From the NCBI RefSeq assembly GCF_039649665.1, contig NZ_JBDJAW010000007.1:1-64000 (forward strand): a DNA stretch of 64,000 bases, in the 5' to 3' direction. Shown here piece by piece: positions 1 to 9,688 of the stretch. Positions within the stretch are counted from its first letter, which is position 1. Every line of letters begins with the position of its first letter. Source of the stretch: Microbispora sp. ZYX-F-249. Its GTDB lineage: Bacteria > Actinomycetota > Actinomycetes > Streptosporangiales > Streptosporangiaceae. The notes under the pieces were generated by a model, which worked only from the letters and a program-made list of their open reading frames with translations, did no database searches and had not been told where the DNA came from. Both the position numbers and the translations under genes were made by a program.

Positions 1-76
1 TGGCGTCCGCGAGGTGTGCCAGAACCGCCTGCGAGAGCCGGGGCCCGCTCTTCTGATCGTCGTTCTGCTCAGTCAT
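1..76 (-). CDS. N-terminal fragment of an unidentified protein
   Basis: Only the first 25 codons are inside the window; the gene continues beyond base 1. The start is an ATG at 76-74 with a strong Shine-Dalgarno AAGGAGG just upstream, which makes the reading frame convincing. The visible N-terminus begins MTEQNDDQKSGPRL and is polar. It is too short to assign to a family, and no function can be given. Confidence 0.6.
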   Translation of the reverse strand, partial: MTEQNDDQKSGPRLSQAVLAHLADA

Positions 77-343
77 GCCCGCCTCCTTGAGTCGTGGCAC
101 TCCGGCGAAGGTCGCCGGTGACCTCACAGTCGCAGATCGCACCGACAATTTCGCCGGCCGGGAGATCCCGTGAACCGCTCGAGATCGCCCGACGCTTTCT
201 CAGGCTCCCGTGGGCGGCCGGACGAGGAGCTTCCCCTCTCCCCGTCCGGCCCACGCCGCGGGCCGTGCCGCATCCGTCTCCGCCGACGACGAAGGCACGA
301 ATCCAACGGGGTGGGCGCGAGCCGCGAGTCCCACGCCCACTCC

Positions 344-361
344 ATCGAACATAGATTCGAT
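344..361. promoter_or_regulatory. SOS-box-like palindrome in the 77-481 intergenic region
   Basis: The palindrome ATCGAA-N6-TTCGAT has six-base arms. It resembles the actinobacterial LexA box (TCGAAC-N4-GTTCGA) but departs from it in the right half. It sits in a stretch of about 400 bases with no convincing gene, which otherwise holds a GTGGGC..GCCCAC hairpin near 211-256 and the transpeptidase terminator. No DNA repair gene is adjacent, so an SOS role is only a possibility. Confidence 0.25.
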
Positions 362-436
362 CATGTCCACTGTCAAGGCTGTCAACGAATACGTGTTCGA
401 GGAGTGCGACGCAAACGCGGGCACGAGACGACGGAA

Positions 437-467
437 GGGCCCCGCGCGACCACCTCGCGCGGGGCCC
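437..467 (-). terminator. Terminator hairpin after the L,D-transpeptidase gene
   Basis: A perfect 13-bp stem (GGGCCCCGCGCGA with its complement) closes a five-base CCACC loop. It starts 15 bases past the stop codon of the minus-strand transpeptidase gene. There is no T-run, which is usual for terminators in very GC-rich actinomycetes. Confidence 0.7.
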
Positions 468-481
468 CTCCGGGGATGGCG

Positions 482-1357
482 TCAGCGCCTGAAGGCGCCC
501 CTGACGTGCACCGGGACGCCCTTGCCGAGCATGCCCGGCAGGACCTCGGCCACGTTCATGGGCAGCCGCACGCAGCCGTGCGACGCCGGGTACAGCGGCA
601 CCGACAGCGCGCCGTGCAGCGCGATGCCGCCGTTAAAGAAGATCGGGTTGTAGAGCTGCCCGAGGTAGGACCGGTGCCAGCCCTTGACCCGCCAGGTGGT
701 CTTGTAGTCGCCGGTCGGCGTGCGGGCGCTGCCGGAGAACCGCTGCCGCCTGCCGTTCCAGGTGGCGTACTCGGTGTAGGGGATGCCGCTGCCGCTGGAG
801 ATGTGGCTGATCATCACCGGCGCGCCGCCCCGGTACAGAACCATCACCTGTTTGGTCAGGTCCACCTCGACGCGGGCCGGCTTGCCCCGGGGCACCAGGA
901 CCCTGGGCGCGCGGGGGTTCTCCAGCGCCCTCCAGGTGCGGGCGGCGATCGTGCTGGTCGGCTTGATCCCCTGAACCTTCTGGAACGCCCAGACCGCCGT
1001 CAGAGTGGTCCCGCCGTACCGGCCGTCGGCCGAGCCGGGCATGTACCCGAGCTCCTTGAGCCGGGACTGCAGCGCCTTCACGGCCGAGCCCTTGGCGCCG
1101 AGCTTGAGCGTCTTGCCCGGCGCGGTGAACGGCGGGTAGGCGGCGCGCCCGGGCACGGCGGCCCGCGCCGGGAGCGCCGGGAACGCCGGAAGCGCTGACG
1201 GCACGGTGCTCGATGACAGCACGGTGCTCGTGGTCACCGTTCCCGCGGGCGCGGTGGTGCGCGCCTGCGCCGTGCCGGTGACGCCGGTCGCCGCGAACGT
1301 CACGGCCCCCACCGCGACGAGCGTGGCCGCGGCCAGTCGCCGTCGACCCCTCATCAT
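482..1357 (-). CDS. Secreted L,D-transpeptidase with peptidoglycan-binding domain
   Basis: This 291-residue enzyme should form 3-3 cross-links in peptidoglycan outside the membrane. The start is the ATG at 1357, preceded by a GAGGGG ribosome site; a second ATG follows directly. The N-terminus has an arginine-rich head, a hydrophobic stretch and an AQA cleavage site, so it is exported. Next comes a Pro/Ala linker, then a PG_binding_1 domain (about residues 80-145, with a LQSRLKELGY motif), then a YkuD domain ending in the catalytic SHGCVRLP motif. The hairpin at 437-467 ends the transcript. The family is clear; the exact peptide specificity is not. Confidence 0.93.
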   Translation of the reverse strand: MMRGRRRLAAATLVAVGAVTFAATGVTGTAQARTTAPAGTVTTSTVLSSSTVPSALPAFPALPARAAVPGRAAYPPFTAPGKTLKLGAKGSAVKALQSRLKELGYMPGSADGRYGGTTLTAVWAFQKVQGIKPTSTIAARTWRALENPRAPRVLVPRGKPARVEVDLTKQVMVLYRGGAPVMISHISSGSGIPYTEYATWNGRRQRFSGSARTPTGDYKTTWRVKGWHRSYLGQLYNPIFFNGGIALHGALSVPLYPASHGCVRLPMNVAEVLPGMLGKGVPVHVRGAFRR

Positions 1358-1470
1358 GACCAACCCCTCATAAGCCCGATTCTCGATCAAAGGACCCACC
1401 TTACGATCCGATTGTGAGCCGCGTGATCATAAGTGGCCACAATCGGCGGCGTATGTCCTCGCAATCCGTT

Positions 1471-1476
1471 TAGAGT
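1471..1476 (+). promoter_or_regulatory. -10 element (TAGAGT) for a leaderless mRNA
   Basis: TAGAGT lies 6 nt before the GTG at 1483, and no Shine-Dalgarno sequence is present. The spacing puts the transcription start at or next to the start codon, so the deacylase mRNA is probably leaderless. Confidence 0.5.
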
Positions 1477-1482
1477 GACCGC

Positions 1483-1959
1483 GTGGCAGAAAAGTTGCAT
1501 CCGAACGTCGTCCGAGTTCAAGAGGCCCTGCGGGCCCACGAGGTGGCGGGCGAGGTCGTCGTGCTGGACGAGGCCGCCCCGACGGCCGCCACGGCGGCGG
1601 CCCGGCTCGGCTGCGAGGTGGGCGCGATCGCCAACAGCCTGATCTTCGACGCGGACGGCGCGCCGCTGCTGGTGCTGACCAGCGGCGCCCACCGCGTGAA
1701 CACCGATCTGATCGCGCGGCTGGTCGGCGCGGCGAAGGTGCGGCGGGCCACGCCGGAGTTCGTCCGCGAGCACACCGGGCAGCCCATCGGCGGCGTCGCC
1801 CCGGTCGGGCACCCCGCGCCCGTACGGACACTGGTGGACACCTGGCTGGGCAAGCACGACGTGGTGTGGGCCGCCGCGGGGCACCCCCACACCGTCTTCC
1901 CCACGTCCTACGAGGAGTTGCTGCGCATCACCGGGGGCACGGCCGCCGAGGTGGAGTGA
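1483..1959 (+). CDS. YbaK/EbsC family aminoacyl-tRNA deacylase
   Basis: The 158-residue protein matches the YbaK/ProX single-domain fold over its whole length. Members hydrolyse mischarged aminoacyl-tRNAs in trans in the cytoplasm. Typical features are the conserved lysine/asparagine-rich core around IANSLIF, the LTSGAHRVN segment, and the Gly-rich GGVAPVGHP loop near residue 105. The GTG start at 1483 is favoured because the -10 hexamer TAGAGT sits six bases upstream. The tRNA substrate cannot be read from sequence; Cys-tRNA(Pro) and Ala-tRNA(Pro) are the usual candidates. It is codirectional with the GNAT gene 44 bases downstream, but that gene has its own -10 element. Confidence 0.88.
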   Translation: MAEKLHPNVVRVQEALRAHEVAGEVVVLDEAAPTAATAAARLGCEVGAIANSLIFDADGAPLLVLTSGAHRVNTDLIARLVGAAKVRRATPEFVREHTGQPIGGVAPVGHPAPVRTLVDTWLGKHDVVWAAAGHPHTVFPTSYEELLRITGGTAAEVE

Positions 1960-1990
1960 CGCCTGCCGGACCGGCCCGGCGACGTTTTGC

Positions 1991-1996
1991 TAAGGT
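1991..1996 (+). promoter_or_regulatory. -10 element (TAAGGT) for a leaderless mRNA
   Basis: TAAGGT ends 7 nt before the GTG at 2004, with no ribosome binding site between. This favours that GTG as the start and suggests a leaderless transcript separate from the upstream gene. Confidence 0.5.
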
Positions 1997-2003
1997 GCGA
2001 CGA

Positions 2004-2576
2004 GTGATCCAACTGCGACGCGTGGGGCCCGACCGGTTCAGGGCGGTGCTGGACACCGTGCTGGAGATTTACACGGTCGCCATGCGCCCGCCGTCGGACC
2101 AGCTCGCGGGGCGCATGGCGATCATGCGTAACCACTCCACCTATCCCGACTTCGACTGCGTGCTCGCCGAGGACGCGCAGGCGCCCGGCGGCGTCGCCGC
2201 CTTCGCGTACGGTTTCCACGGCGGCCGCGGGCAGTGGTGGCACGACGTCGTACGCGGGGCGCTGCAGGACCGGGCCGGGCCGGTCGTGGCGGAGGACTGG
2301 TTCGGCGACGCCCTGGAGATCGCCGAGATCCACGTGCGCCCCGAATACCAGGGCCGGGGCATCGGCCGGCGTCTGATCCACACGCTGTGCGAGGGCCGCC
2401 CGGAGCGCACCGCAGTGCTCTCGACGCACGACGCCCCCACGGTGGCCCGGCATCTGTACCGGGACGTCGGGTTCGCCGACCTGATGACCCGGTTCGTCTT
2501 CCCCGGCGGGTACGAGGAGTACGTCATCGCCGGGGTGCGGCTGCCGCTGCCCGAGCGCGCGGCCCGCGAGGGCTGA
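2004..2576 (+). CDS. GNAT family N-acetyltransferase
   Basis: The 190-residue protein carries an acetyl-CoA-binding GNAT core: the block from about residue 105 (EIAEIHVRPEYQGRGIGRRL) contains the QGRGIG pyrophosphate-binding loop, followed by STHDAPTVARHLYRDVGF. The substrate is unknown. The GTG at 2004 is chosen over upstream in-frame codons because a TAAGGT hexamer lies seven bases before it and the sequence upstream overlaps the deacylase gene. It converges on metF, 14 bases away. Confidence 0.85.
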   Translation: MIQLRRVGPDRFRAVLDTVLEIYTVAMRPPSDQLAGRMAIMRNHSTYPDFDCVLAEDAQAPGGVAAFAYGFHGGRGQWWHDVVRGALQDRAGPVVAEDWFGDALEIAEIHVRPEYQGRGIGRRLIHTLCEGRPERTAVLSTHDAPTVARHLYRDVGFADLMTRFVFPGGYEEYVIAGVRLPLPERAAREG

Positions 2577-2590
2577 ACGGGCCGGCCGGC

Positions 2591-3520
2591 TCAGCCGGCG
2601 ACGGCGGCGGGCACGCTGTGCAGCGCCTGGAACACCTCGCGGGTCGCGCTCGACCGGTTGAAGGTGATGAAGTGGATGCCGGGCGCGCCCTCGTCGAGCA
2701 GCTTCTGGCACAGCTCGACGGCGTGCTCGATCCCGAGGCGGCGGACCGCGGCCGGGTCGTCGGCGACGGCCTCGAACCGCTCGGCCACCTCGGGCGGGAA
2801 CGGCGCGCCGGACAGCTGCTCCGACCGGGCGATCGTGCTCATCTGCGTGACGGGCATGATGCCGGGGATGATCGGGGTGTCGCACCCCTGGGCCGCCACG
2901 CGGTCGCGCAGCCGCAGGTAGTCCTCCGCCCGGAAGAACATCTGAGTGATCGCGTAGTCGGCGCCGGCCCGGCACTTCTGCACGAAATACTTGGTGTCCG
3001 ACTCGATGCTCGCCGACCTGGGGTGCTTGTAGGGGAAGGCGGCCACCCCGACGCAGAAGTCGCCCGACTGGCGGATCAGCCGCACCAGCTCCTCGGCGTA
3101 CAGCACGCCCTCCGGGTGCTTGACCCACTCGTCCAGGGGGTTGCCCCCGCGCGGGTCGCCGCGTACGGCGAGGATGTTGCGCACGCCCGCGTCGGCGAAC
3201 CGGCCGACGAGGTGGCGCAGCTCGCGGATCGAGTGGTCGACCGCGGTGAAGTGGGCGACGGGGGTCAGCGTCGTCTCGTGCGCCAGCCGCTCGACGATGT
3301 CCACCGTGCGGTCGCGGGTCGAGCCGCCGGCGCCGTAGGTCACGGAGACGAACGTCGGCCGCAGCGCCTCGAGCTCGCGGATGGCCCGCCACAGCTGGCG
3401 CTCCCCCTCGTCGGTCTTCGGCGGCATGAACTCGAACGAGAACGAGCGCTCGCCCGCGGCCAGCAGTTCGCGGACCGTCGGGACGCGATCAGGAAGCCGC
3501 GAGGGCAGACCGAGAGCCAT
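2591..3520 (-). CDS. metF: Methylenetetrahydrofolate reductase
   Basis: MetF reduces 5,10-methylene-THF to 5-methyl-THF using a flavin, supplying methyl groups for methionine synthesis. The 309-residue TIM-barrel protein shows the family blocks [36 protein letters not shown] and FFRAEDY, and PGIMPVTQ. Its length fits the bacterial family. The ATG at 3520 has no Shine-Dalgarno sequence, but TAACCT lies seven bases upstream on this strand, so translation is probably leaderless. It diverges from the polyprenyl synthase gene, as in the mycobacterial Rv2172c-Rv2173 arrangement. Confidence 0.93.
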   Translation of the reverse strand: MALGLPSRLPDRVPTVRELLAAGERSFSFEFMPPKTDEGERQLWRAIRELEALRPTFVSVTYGAGGSTRDRTVDIVERLAHETTLTPVAHFTAVDHSIRELRHLVGRFADAGVRNILAVRGDPRGGNPLDEWVKHPEGVLYAEELVRLIRQSGDFCVGVAAFPYKHPRSASIESDTKYFVQKCRAGADYAITQMFFRAEDYLRLRDRVAAQGCDTPIIPGIMPVTQMSTIARSEQLSGAPFPPEVAERFEAVADDPAAVRRLGIEHAVELCQKLLDEGAPGIHFITFNRSSATREVFQALHSVPAAVAG

Positions 3521-3527
3521 ACAGGAG

Positions 3528-3533
3528 AGGTTA
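3528..3533 (-). promoter_or_regulatory. -10 element (TAACCT) of metF
   Basis: Read on the minus strand, TAACCT ends 7 nt before the metF ATG. Together with the divergent TAGTCT at 3649-3654, it makes the 140-bp gap a compact two-way promoter for two apparently leaderless genes. Confidence 0.5.
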
Positions 3534-3648
3534 CAGCGCCGCTCTTTTCCTGATGGTCGCAGTCTTGCTATGTGGACGTTTTCCCTTACTGGGGGAGTTA
3601 ACCCACTTGAAGGGGGATCTGGTGATGGGTGTCCGGATCAACCCCGGT

Positions 3649-3654
3649 TAGTCT
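3649..3654 (+). promoter_or_regulatory. -10 element (TAGTCT) of the polyprenyl synthase gene
   Basis: TAGTCT lies 6 nt before the ATG at 3661. No ribosome binding site is present, so the mRNA is probably leaderless. Confidence 0.5.
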
Positions 3655-3660
3655 CAGAGC

Positions 3661-4728
3661 ATGACCGCTTCCGCCGTCTCGCTCGATTCCATCCGTACGG
3701 AGGTGGACCGCGCACTCCGGGAGTTCCTCGACCGGCAGCGACCACACTTCGGTGACCCGCAACTGGCCGCCCTGCTGACCGCCGCGGAGGACTTCCTGGC
3801 CGGCGGCAAACGGCTGCGCCCCGCCTTCTGCCACTGGGGGTGGCGGGCCGCGGGCGGCGGCGACGACCCGGGGCTGCACTCCGCGGCCGCCTCGCTGGAA
3901 CTGCTGCAGGCGAGCGCGCTCGTCCACGACGACGTCATGGACGCCAGCGACGTGCGCCGGGGCATGCCGTCCGCTCATCGCCGGTTCGAACGGATGCACA
4001 CCGAGGCGGGCTGGCACGGCTCCGCGCGGCAGTTCGGCGAGGGCTCGGCCGTGCTGCTGGGGAACCTGCTGCTGGTGTGGTCCGGGGAGATGTGGCGCAC
4101 CTGCGGCCTGGCGCCCGAGGCGCTCGCCGCCGCCCAGCCGGTGCACGACCACATGCTCACCGAGCTGATGTGCGGGCAGTATCTCGACCTGCTCGAACAG
4201 GCGCAGGGCGAGAGCACCTACGACAGCGCGCTGCGGGTGGCCCTCTACAAGAGCGGCAAGTACTCGGTCGAGCAGCCGCTCCGGCTCGGGCTCGTCCTCG
4301 CCGCCCGGGCCCGGCACGCGTGGATCGACCGGCTCTGCGTGCAGTACGGCCAGCAGGTGGGCATCGCCTTCCAGCTCCGCGACGACATCCTCGGCGTGTT
4401 CGGCGACCCGGCGGAGACCGGCAAGCCCGCCGGCGACGACCTTCGTGAGGGCAAGCGAACCGTCCTGATCGCGCGCGCGCTCGACTCGGCCACCCCCGCC
4501 CAGGCGGCGGTCGTGCGGTCTCTTCTCGGCGACCCCGGGCTGGACGCCGAGGGCGTCGGGCGGCTGCGCGCGGTGATCGAGGAGACCGGCGCGCTGACCG
4601 CGTGCGAGGGCATGATCAAGCGCTACCTCGACGACGCGCTGCACGCCCTGGACCACGCGCCGATCGAGGAGGAGGCCCGCGCCGCGCTGGCCGCCCTCGC
4701 CGTCGCCGCCACATCCCGCCGCACCTGA
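3661..4728 (+). CDS. Polyprenyl (all-trans) diphosphate synthase
   Basis: The enzyme condenses isopentenyl diphosphate with allylic diphosphates. It is 355 residues long and has both aspartate-rich motifs: DDVMD at about residue 90, in the first conserved block, and DDILG near residue 241. The GGKRLRP motif that begins the family is at about residue 49. The first motif contains no extra inserted residues, and chain length (C15-C20 or longer) cannot be settled from sequence alone. Position beside metF and near an Rv2175c-type gene and a Ser/Thr kinase matches mycobacterial idsA2 (Rv2173). Confidence 0.9.
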   Translation: MTASAVSLDSIRTEVDRALREFLDRQRPHFGDPQLAALLTAAEDFLAGGKRLRPAFCHWGWRAAGGGDDPGLHSAAASLELLQASALVHDDVMDASDVRRGMPSAHRRFERMHTEAGWHGSARQFGEGSAVLLGNLLLVWSGEMWRTCGLAPEALAAAQPVHDHMLTELMCGQYLDLLEQAQGESTYDSALRVALYKSGKYSVEQPLRLGLVLAARARHAWIDRLCVQYGQQVGIAFQLRDDILGVFGDPAETGKPAGDDLREGKRTVLIARALDSATPAQAAVVRSLLGDPGLDAEGVGRLRAVIEETGALTACEGMIKRYLDDALHALDHAPIEEEARAALAALAVAATSRRT

Positions 4729-4811
4729 CGGAACTCGCCCCCGGGCGCCGCGCCCCGTCGCACCTGACGGGACGCGGCGCGCGGGCGGCTCAGTGGCGGC
4801 TCAGTGGCGGC

Positions 4812-5465
4812 TCAGAGCGGGACGGCGGACAGCCGGGCCTTGAGCGCGGCGGCGGCGGCGCCGGGGTCGTCGGCCTCGGTGACGGCCCGGACGACCACGG
4901 CCCGGCGCACGCCGTGCGCCATCACCTCGTCGAGGTTGCCCAGGTCGATGCCGCCGATGCCGAACCACGGCCGGTCGGCGCCCAGGCGTGCGGCGTGTTC
5001 CAGCAGCGCGGGGCCCGGCGCGGGCCGGCCGGGTTTGGTGGGCGTGGGCCAGATCGGCCCGCAGCAGAAGTAGTCCACCCCGGGCTCCACGGCGGCGGCC
5101 GACGCCTCCGCCGCCGAGTGCGTGGACCTGCCGATGAGCACGCCGGAGCCGAGGATCTCCCGGGCCACCGGGACCGGGAGGTCGTCCTGCCCGAGGTGCA
5201 GGATGTCGGGCCGGGCGGCGAAGGCGACGTCCGCCCGGTCGTTGACCGCCAGCAGCGCGCCGTGCCTGTCGCACGCCGCGCGGAAGACCTCGAGCAGGTC
5301 CAGCTCCTCGCGCGCCTCCAGGCCCTTCTCCCTGAGCTGGACGATGTCCACTCCGTTGGACAGGACCGCGTCGAGGAACTTCTCCAGGTCGCCGCGGTCC
5401 CTCCTGCCGTCCGTGCAGAGATAGAGCCTGGCCTGCGCGAGCCGCTGTCGCCGGGTGTCAATCAC
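4812..5465 (-). CDS. thiE: Thiamine phosphate synthase
   Basis: ThiE joins HMP pyrophosphate to the thiazole phosphate to give thiamine monophosphate. The 217-residue TIM barrel shows [27 protein letters not shown], the STHSAAEA phosphate-binding segment and the [11 protein letters not shown] block, all typical of the family. It is last in a minus-strand run (oxidoreductase, Rv2175c-type protein, thiE) with a gap of 28 bases to its neighbour, so it is probably cotranscribed. The TPP riboswitch lies on the other strand and does not control it. Confidence 0.93.
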   Translation of the reverse strand: MIDTRRQRLAQARLYLCTDGRRDRGDLEKFLDAVLSNGVDIVQLREKGLEAREELDLLEVFRAACDRHGALLAVNDRADVAFAARPDILHLGQDDLPVPVAREILGSGVLIGRSTHSAAEASAAAVEPGVDYFCCGPIWPTPTKPGRPAPGPALLEHAARLGADRPWFGIGGIDLGNLDEVMAHGVRRAVVVRAVTEADDPGAAAAALKARLSAVPL

Positions 5466-5493
5466 CCGACCACAATGCCATGCGGCCGTACGG

Positions 5494-5868
5494 TCAGAAA
5501 CCCAGGGCCTGGGCCCTGCGCTTGACCTCGGTGTGCCGGCCCTTCACGATCGCGTCGATCGGGGACCCCGGCAGCGAGTCGTCCGGGGTGAACAGCCACC
5601 GGATCGACTCCACCTCGTCGTAGCCCGCGTCGGCCAGGAGCGTCAGCGTGCCGGGCAGGCCCTTGAGCACGTCGCCGCCGGCGATGAACACCGCGGGGAT
5701 CTGCGGCTCGCCCCCGCCCCTGCGGACGCCGGCGAGCTTCTTGTCCTTGAGGAGTTGCTTGGCGCGGCCCATGCTGAGCCCCAGCCTCTTGGCGGCCTCC
5801 GAGAGGGGGAGCCACTCCCCTACGAGCTGGTCGGTCTCCCGGTCGATCTGCGCAACAGTAAGCGTCAC
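5494..5868 (-). CDS. Rv2175c-family DNA-binding protein
   Basis: The 124-residue protein matches mycobacterial Rv2175c, a winged-helix-like DNA-binding protein that is phosphorylated by kinase PknL in M. tuberculosis. The N-terminal half has a helix-turn-helix ([21 protein letters not shown]); the C-terminal half contains [17 protein letters not shown], a conserved family block. The N-terminus [16 protein letters not shown] includes a threonine at residue 4 in the region phosphorylated in the M. tuberculosis protein; whether this one is modified is inference. A PknL-like kinase lies about 4 kb away, as in mycobacteria, but the thiamine genes sit between them. Confidence 0.85.
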   Translation of the reverse strand: MTLTVAQIDRETDQLVGEWLPLSEAAKRLGLSMGRAKQLLKDKKLAGVRRGGGEPQIPAVFIAGGDVLKGLPGTLTLLADAGYDEVESIRWLFTPDDSLPGSPIDAIVKGRHTEVKRRAQALGF

Positions 5869-5911
5869 GGATCCACCATTACCACAGGCGGGCCGCCGGG
5901 AAACACCTCGA

Positions 5912-7090
5912 TTACGTCATAATGCAGTCGCGGAGCGGGACGGCCGGATCGGCCACCCGCCGGGGGTCGAGCCGCTGGCCGCCCTCGACGATCCTGCGGC
6001 CCTGCACCACGTCGCGCGGCCGGTCCACGGTGAGCACCGCGGCGAGCCTGTCCTCGGCCGTCAGCCAGCACACCGCCCACTTCGCGTCCGTACGCGGGTC
6101 GCCGCGCAGCAGCACACGGTCACCGGCCTCCCGGTGCCCGGCGAACTGCACCATGTGGCCGAACTGCTCGGACCAGAAGTACGGCACGGGGTCGTAGACC
6201 GCCTCCTCGCCCAGGAGGGTGGCGACGGCCGTGTCGGGGGCCTGGAGCGCGGTGTCCCAGTGCTCGACCCGCAGGCGGGTGCGGAACCTGCGCGACCACC
6301 AGTTGGCGCAGTCGCCCACCGCGACCACGTTGGACAGCGACGTGCGCAGGTGCTCGTCGACCACCACCCCGTCGTCGAGCCGGACGGCCGAGCCCTTCAG
6401 CCAGTCGACGGCGGGCCGCACCCCGACCCCGGTGACGACCACGTCCGCCGGCACCCGGGCGCCGGAGATGAGCGTGAGGCCGTCGGCGTCCACGGTGCCG
6501 ACCATCGCCCCGAGGCGCAGCTCGACGCCCGCCCGCGCGTACCAGCCGATGGTGTGGCTGCCGACTTCGGGGCCGAGCGCCACGGCGAGCGGGCTCTCCC
6601 CCGCCTCGACGACGGTCACCGCGCACCCGGCCCGGGCCGCGGCGGTGGCGACCTCCGCGCCGATCCAGCCCGCCCCGACCACCGCCACGCGGGCGCCGGG
6701 GACCAGCCGCTCGCGCAGCGCGAGCGCGTCCTCGATGGTGCGCAGCACGTGCTGGCGGCCCTCGCCGCGCAGGCGGATCGGGGCCGCGCCGGTGGCGATG
6801 ACCAGGCCGTCGTACTCCAGCTCGCCCTCGGTCGTCTCCAGCACGCCGTCGCGCAGACCCTTGGCCGCCGTGCCGAGGCACAGCCGTACGTCGAGGGCGT
6901 CGAGGTCGGAGTCGACCACCGTGGAGTCGGTGCCTCCGAGCAGCACCGCCTTCGACAGCGGCGGCCGGTCATAGGGGCGATGGTGTTCCTCGCCGATGAG
7001 CGTGATGCGCCCGGTGAATCCACGGGCCCTCAACGCCTCGATGCTTCGCACGCCGGCCAGGCCGGCACCCACCACCACGACGTGATCCAC
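5912..7090 (-). CDS. FAD-dependent pyridine nucleotide oxidoreductase (ferredoxin reductase-like)
   Basis: The 392-residue flavoprotein has an N-terminal FAD-binding dinucleotide fold (VVVGAGLAG at residue 4), the conserved ATGAAP segment, an NAD(P)-binding fold (VAVVGAGWIGAEVA, near residue 133) and the FAD-contacting VAVGDCAN motif near residue 268. This architecture fits reductases that pass electrons from NAD(P)H to ferredoxin-type partners. The C-terminus keeps the SEQFGHMVQFAG-type motif of this group. No CxxC redox disulfide is visible. It begins a minus-strand operon with the Rv2175c-like gene and thiE. Its electron partner is unknown. Confidence 0.85.
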   Translation of the reverse strand: MDHVVVVGAGLAGVRSIEALRARGFTGRITLIGEEHHRPYDRPPLSKAVLLGGTDSTVVDSDLDALDVRLCLGTAAKGLRDGVLETTEGELEYDGLVIATGAAPIRLRGEGRQHVLRTIEDALALRERLVPGARVAVVGAGWIGAEVATAAARAGCAVTVVEAGESPLAVALGPEVGSHTIGWYARAGVELRLGAMVGTVDADGLTLISGARVPADVVVTGVGVRPAVDWLKGSAVRLDDGVVVDEHLRTSLSNVVAVGDCANWWSRRFRTRLRVEHWDTALQAPDTAVATLLGEEAVYDPVPYFWSEQFGHMVQFAGHREAGDRVLLRGDPRTDAKWAVCWLTAEDRLAAVLTVDRPRDVVQGRRIVEGGQRLDPRRVADPAVPLRDCIMT

Positions 7091-7324
7091 AGTTTGACCA
7101 TAGATTGTCAGCGGGGGGCCTGGCCAACGGCCCCCTCATAACGAGTTGGGCAAGTAGCGCGCACTTCCGCGGGGGCCCTCGTTGTGAAGAAGTCCCTCAC
7201 TCCACCGACGGCGCGCGTCCGGATGCCCGCCCGTGCGGCGCGGGTCCTCCGCCGATCGTGCGACGGCGGGCGGCCTCCGGCGATCGGCCATGACGGGCGG
7301 CGTACTACGCTGGTGCACGTAAGA

Positions 7325-7416
7325 CGCGCGGGAGCCCGGCGGACCGGGCTGAGAGGAGAGCGCGAGGCTCTCGACCGCCCCGACCTGATCCGGGTAATGC
7401 CGGCGAAGGGAGCGCG
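7325..7416 (+). ncRNA. TPP riboswitch (THI element)
   Basis: The segment has the diagnostic TPP-binding elements in order: GGAGC at the 5' arm, CTGAGAGG, then GACCTGATCCGGGTAATGCC and GCGAAGGGAGC at the 3' arm. The outer stem pairs CGCGC near 7325 with GCGCG near 7412. The thiO GTG starts only 3 bases after the element, so ligand binding probably hides the translation start rather than ending transcription. A TACGCT hexamer at 7306-7311 is a likely -10. It controls thiO-thiS-thiG. Confidence 0.95.
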
Positions 7417-7418
7417 GT

Positions 7419-9495
<2,077 letters not shown>

Positions 9496-9586
9496 GGACG
9501 CCGAAGCGTGTGTCCCACCCGCCCGGCGTGCTGCCGCCGGCGGGCGGACAGGCGCGGGAATCCACGTCTGGTAAGCCCGGTTTTCG

Positions 9587-9629
9587 GATTCGGCACGGCT
9601 TTTCGGACGGCGCGGTAGGCTGCCGAATC
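9587..9629 (+). repeat. Inverted repeat upstream of the kinase gene
   Basis: GATTCGGCA (9587-9595) and TGCCGAATC (9621-9629) are perfect inverted copies, and a related GATTCGG follows at about 9642. They lie between thiG and the kinase promoter. They could act as a terminator for thiG or as a binding site; nothing decides between these. Confidence 0.4.
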
Positions 9630-9675
9630 GGTCTCGGTTTGGGATTCGGGAACACGCCCGGCGGCAAATCACCCG

Positions 9676-9681
9676 TAAACT
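9676..9681 (+). promoter_or_regulatory. -10 element (TAAACT) of the PASTA kinase gene
   Basis: TAAACT ends 7 nt before the GTG at 9689. With no Shine-Dalgarno sequence, this points to a leaderless mRNA and supports that start. Confidence 0.5.
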
Positions 9682-9688
9682 CTGGCGA

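Noticed and set aside
363..653. Possible small gene starting MSTVKAVNEYVFEECD after a TAGATT hexamer
   Set aside because: The first codons look protein-like and could be leaderless, but the frame runs through the transpeptidase terminator and far into that gene on the opposite strand with no stop.
1908..3392. Long reverse frame of 494 codons across the GNAT and metF genes
   Set aside because: It is Arg/Pro/Gly-rich with no family motif and overlaps two well-supported genes; it is the usual shadow frame of high-GC coding DNA.
5455..5922. Plus-strand frame across the Rv2175c-type gene
   Set aside because: It overlaps a clear helix-turn-helix protein on the other strand and has no motif of its own.
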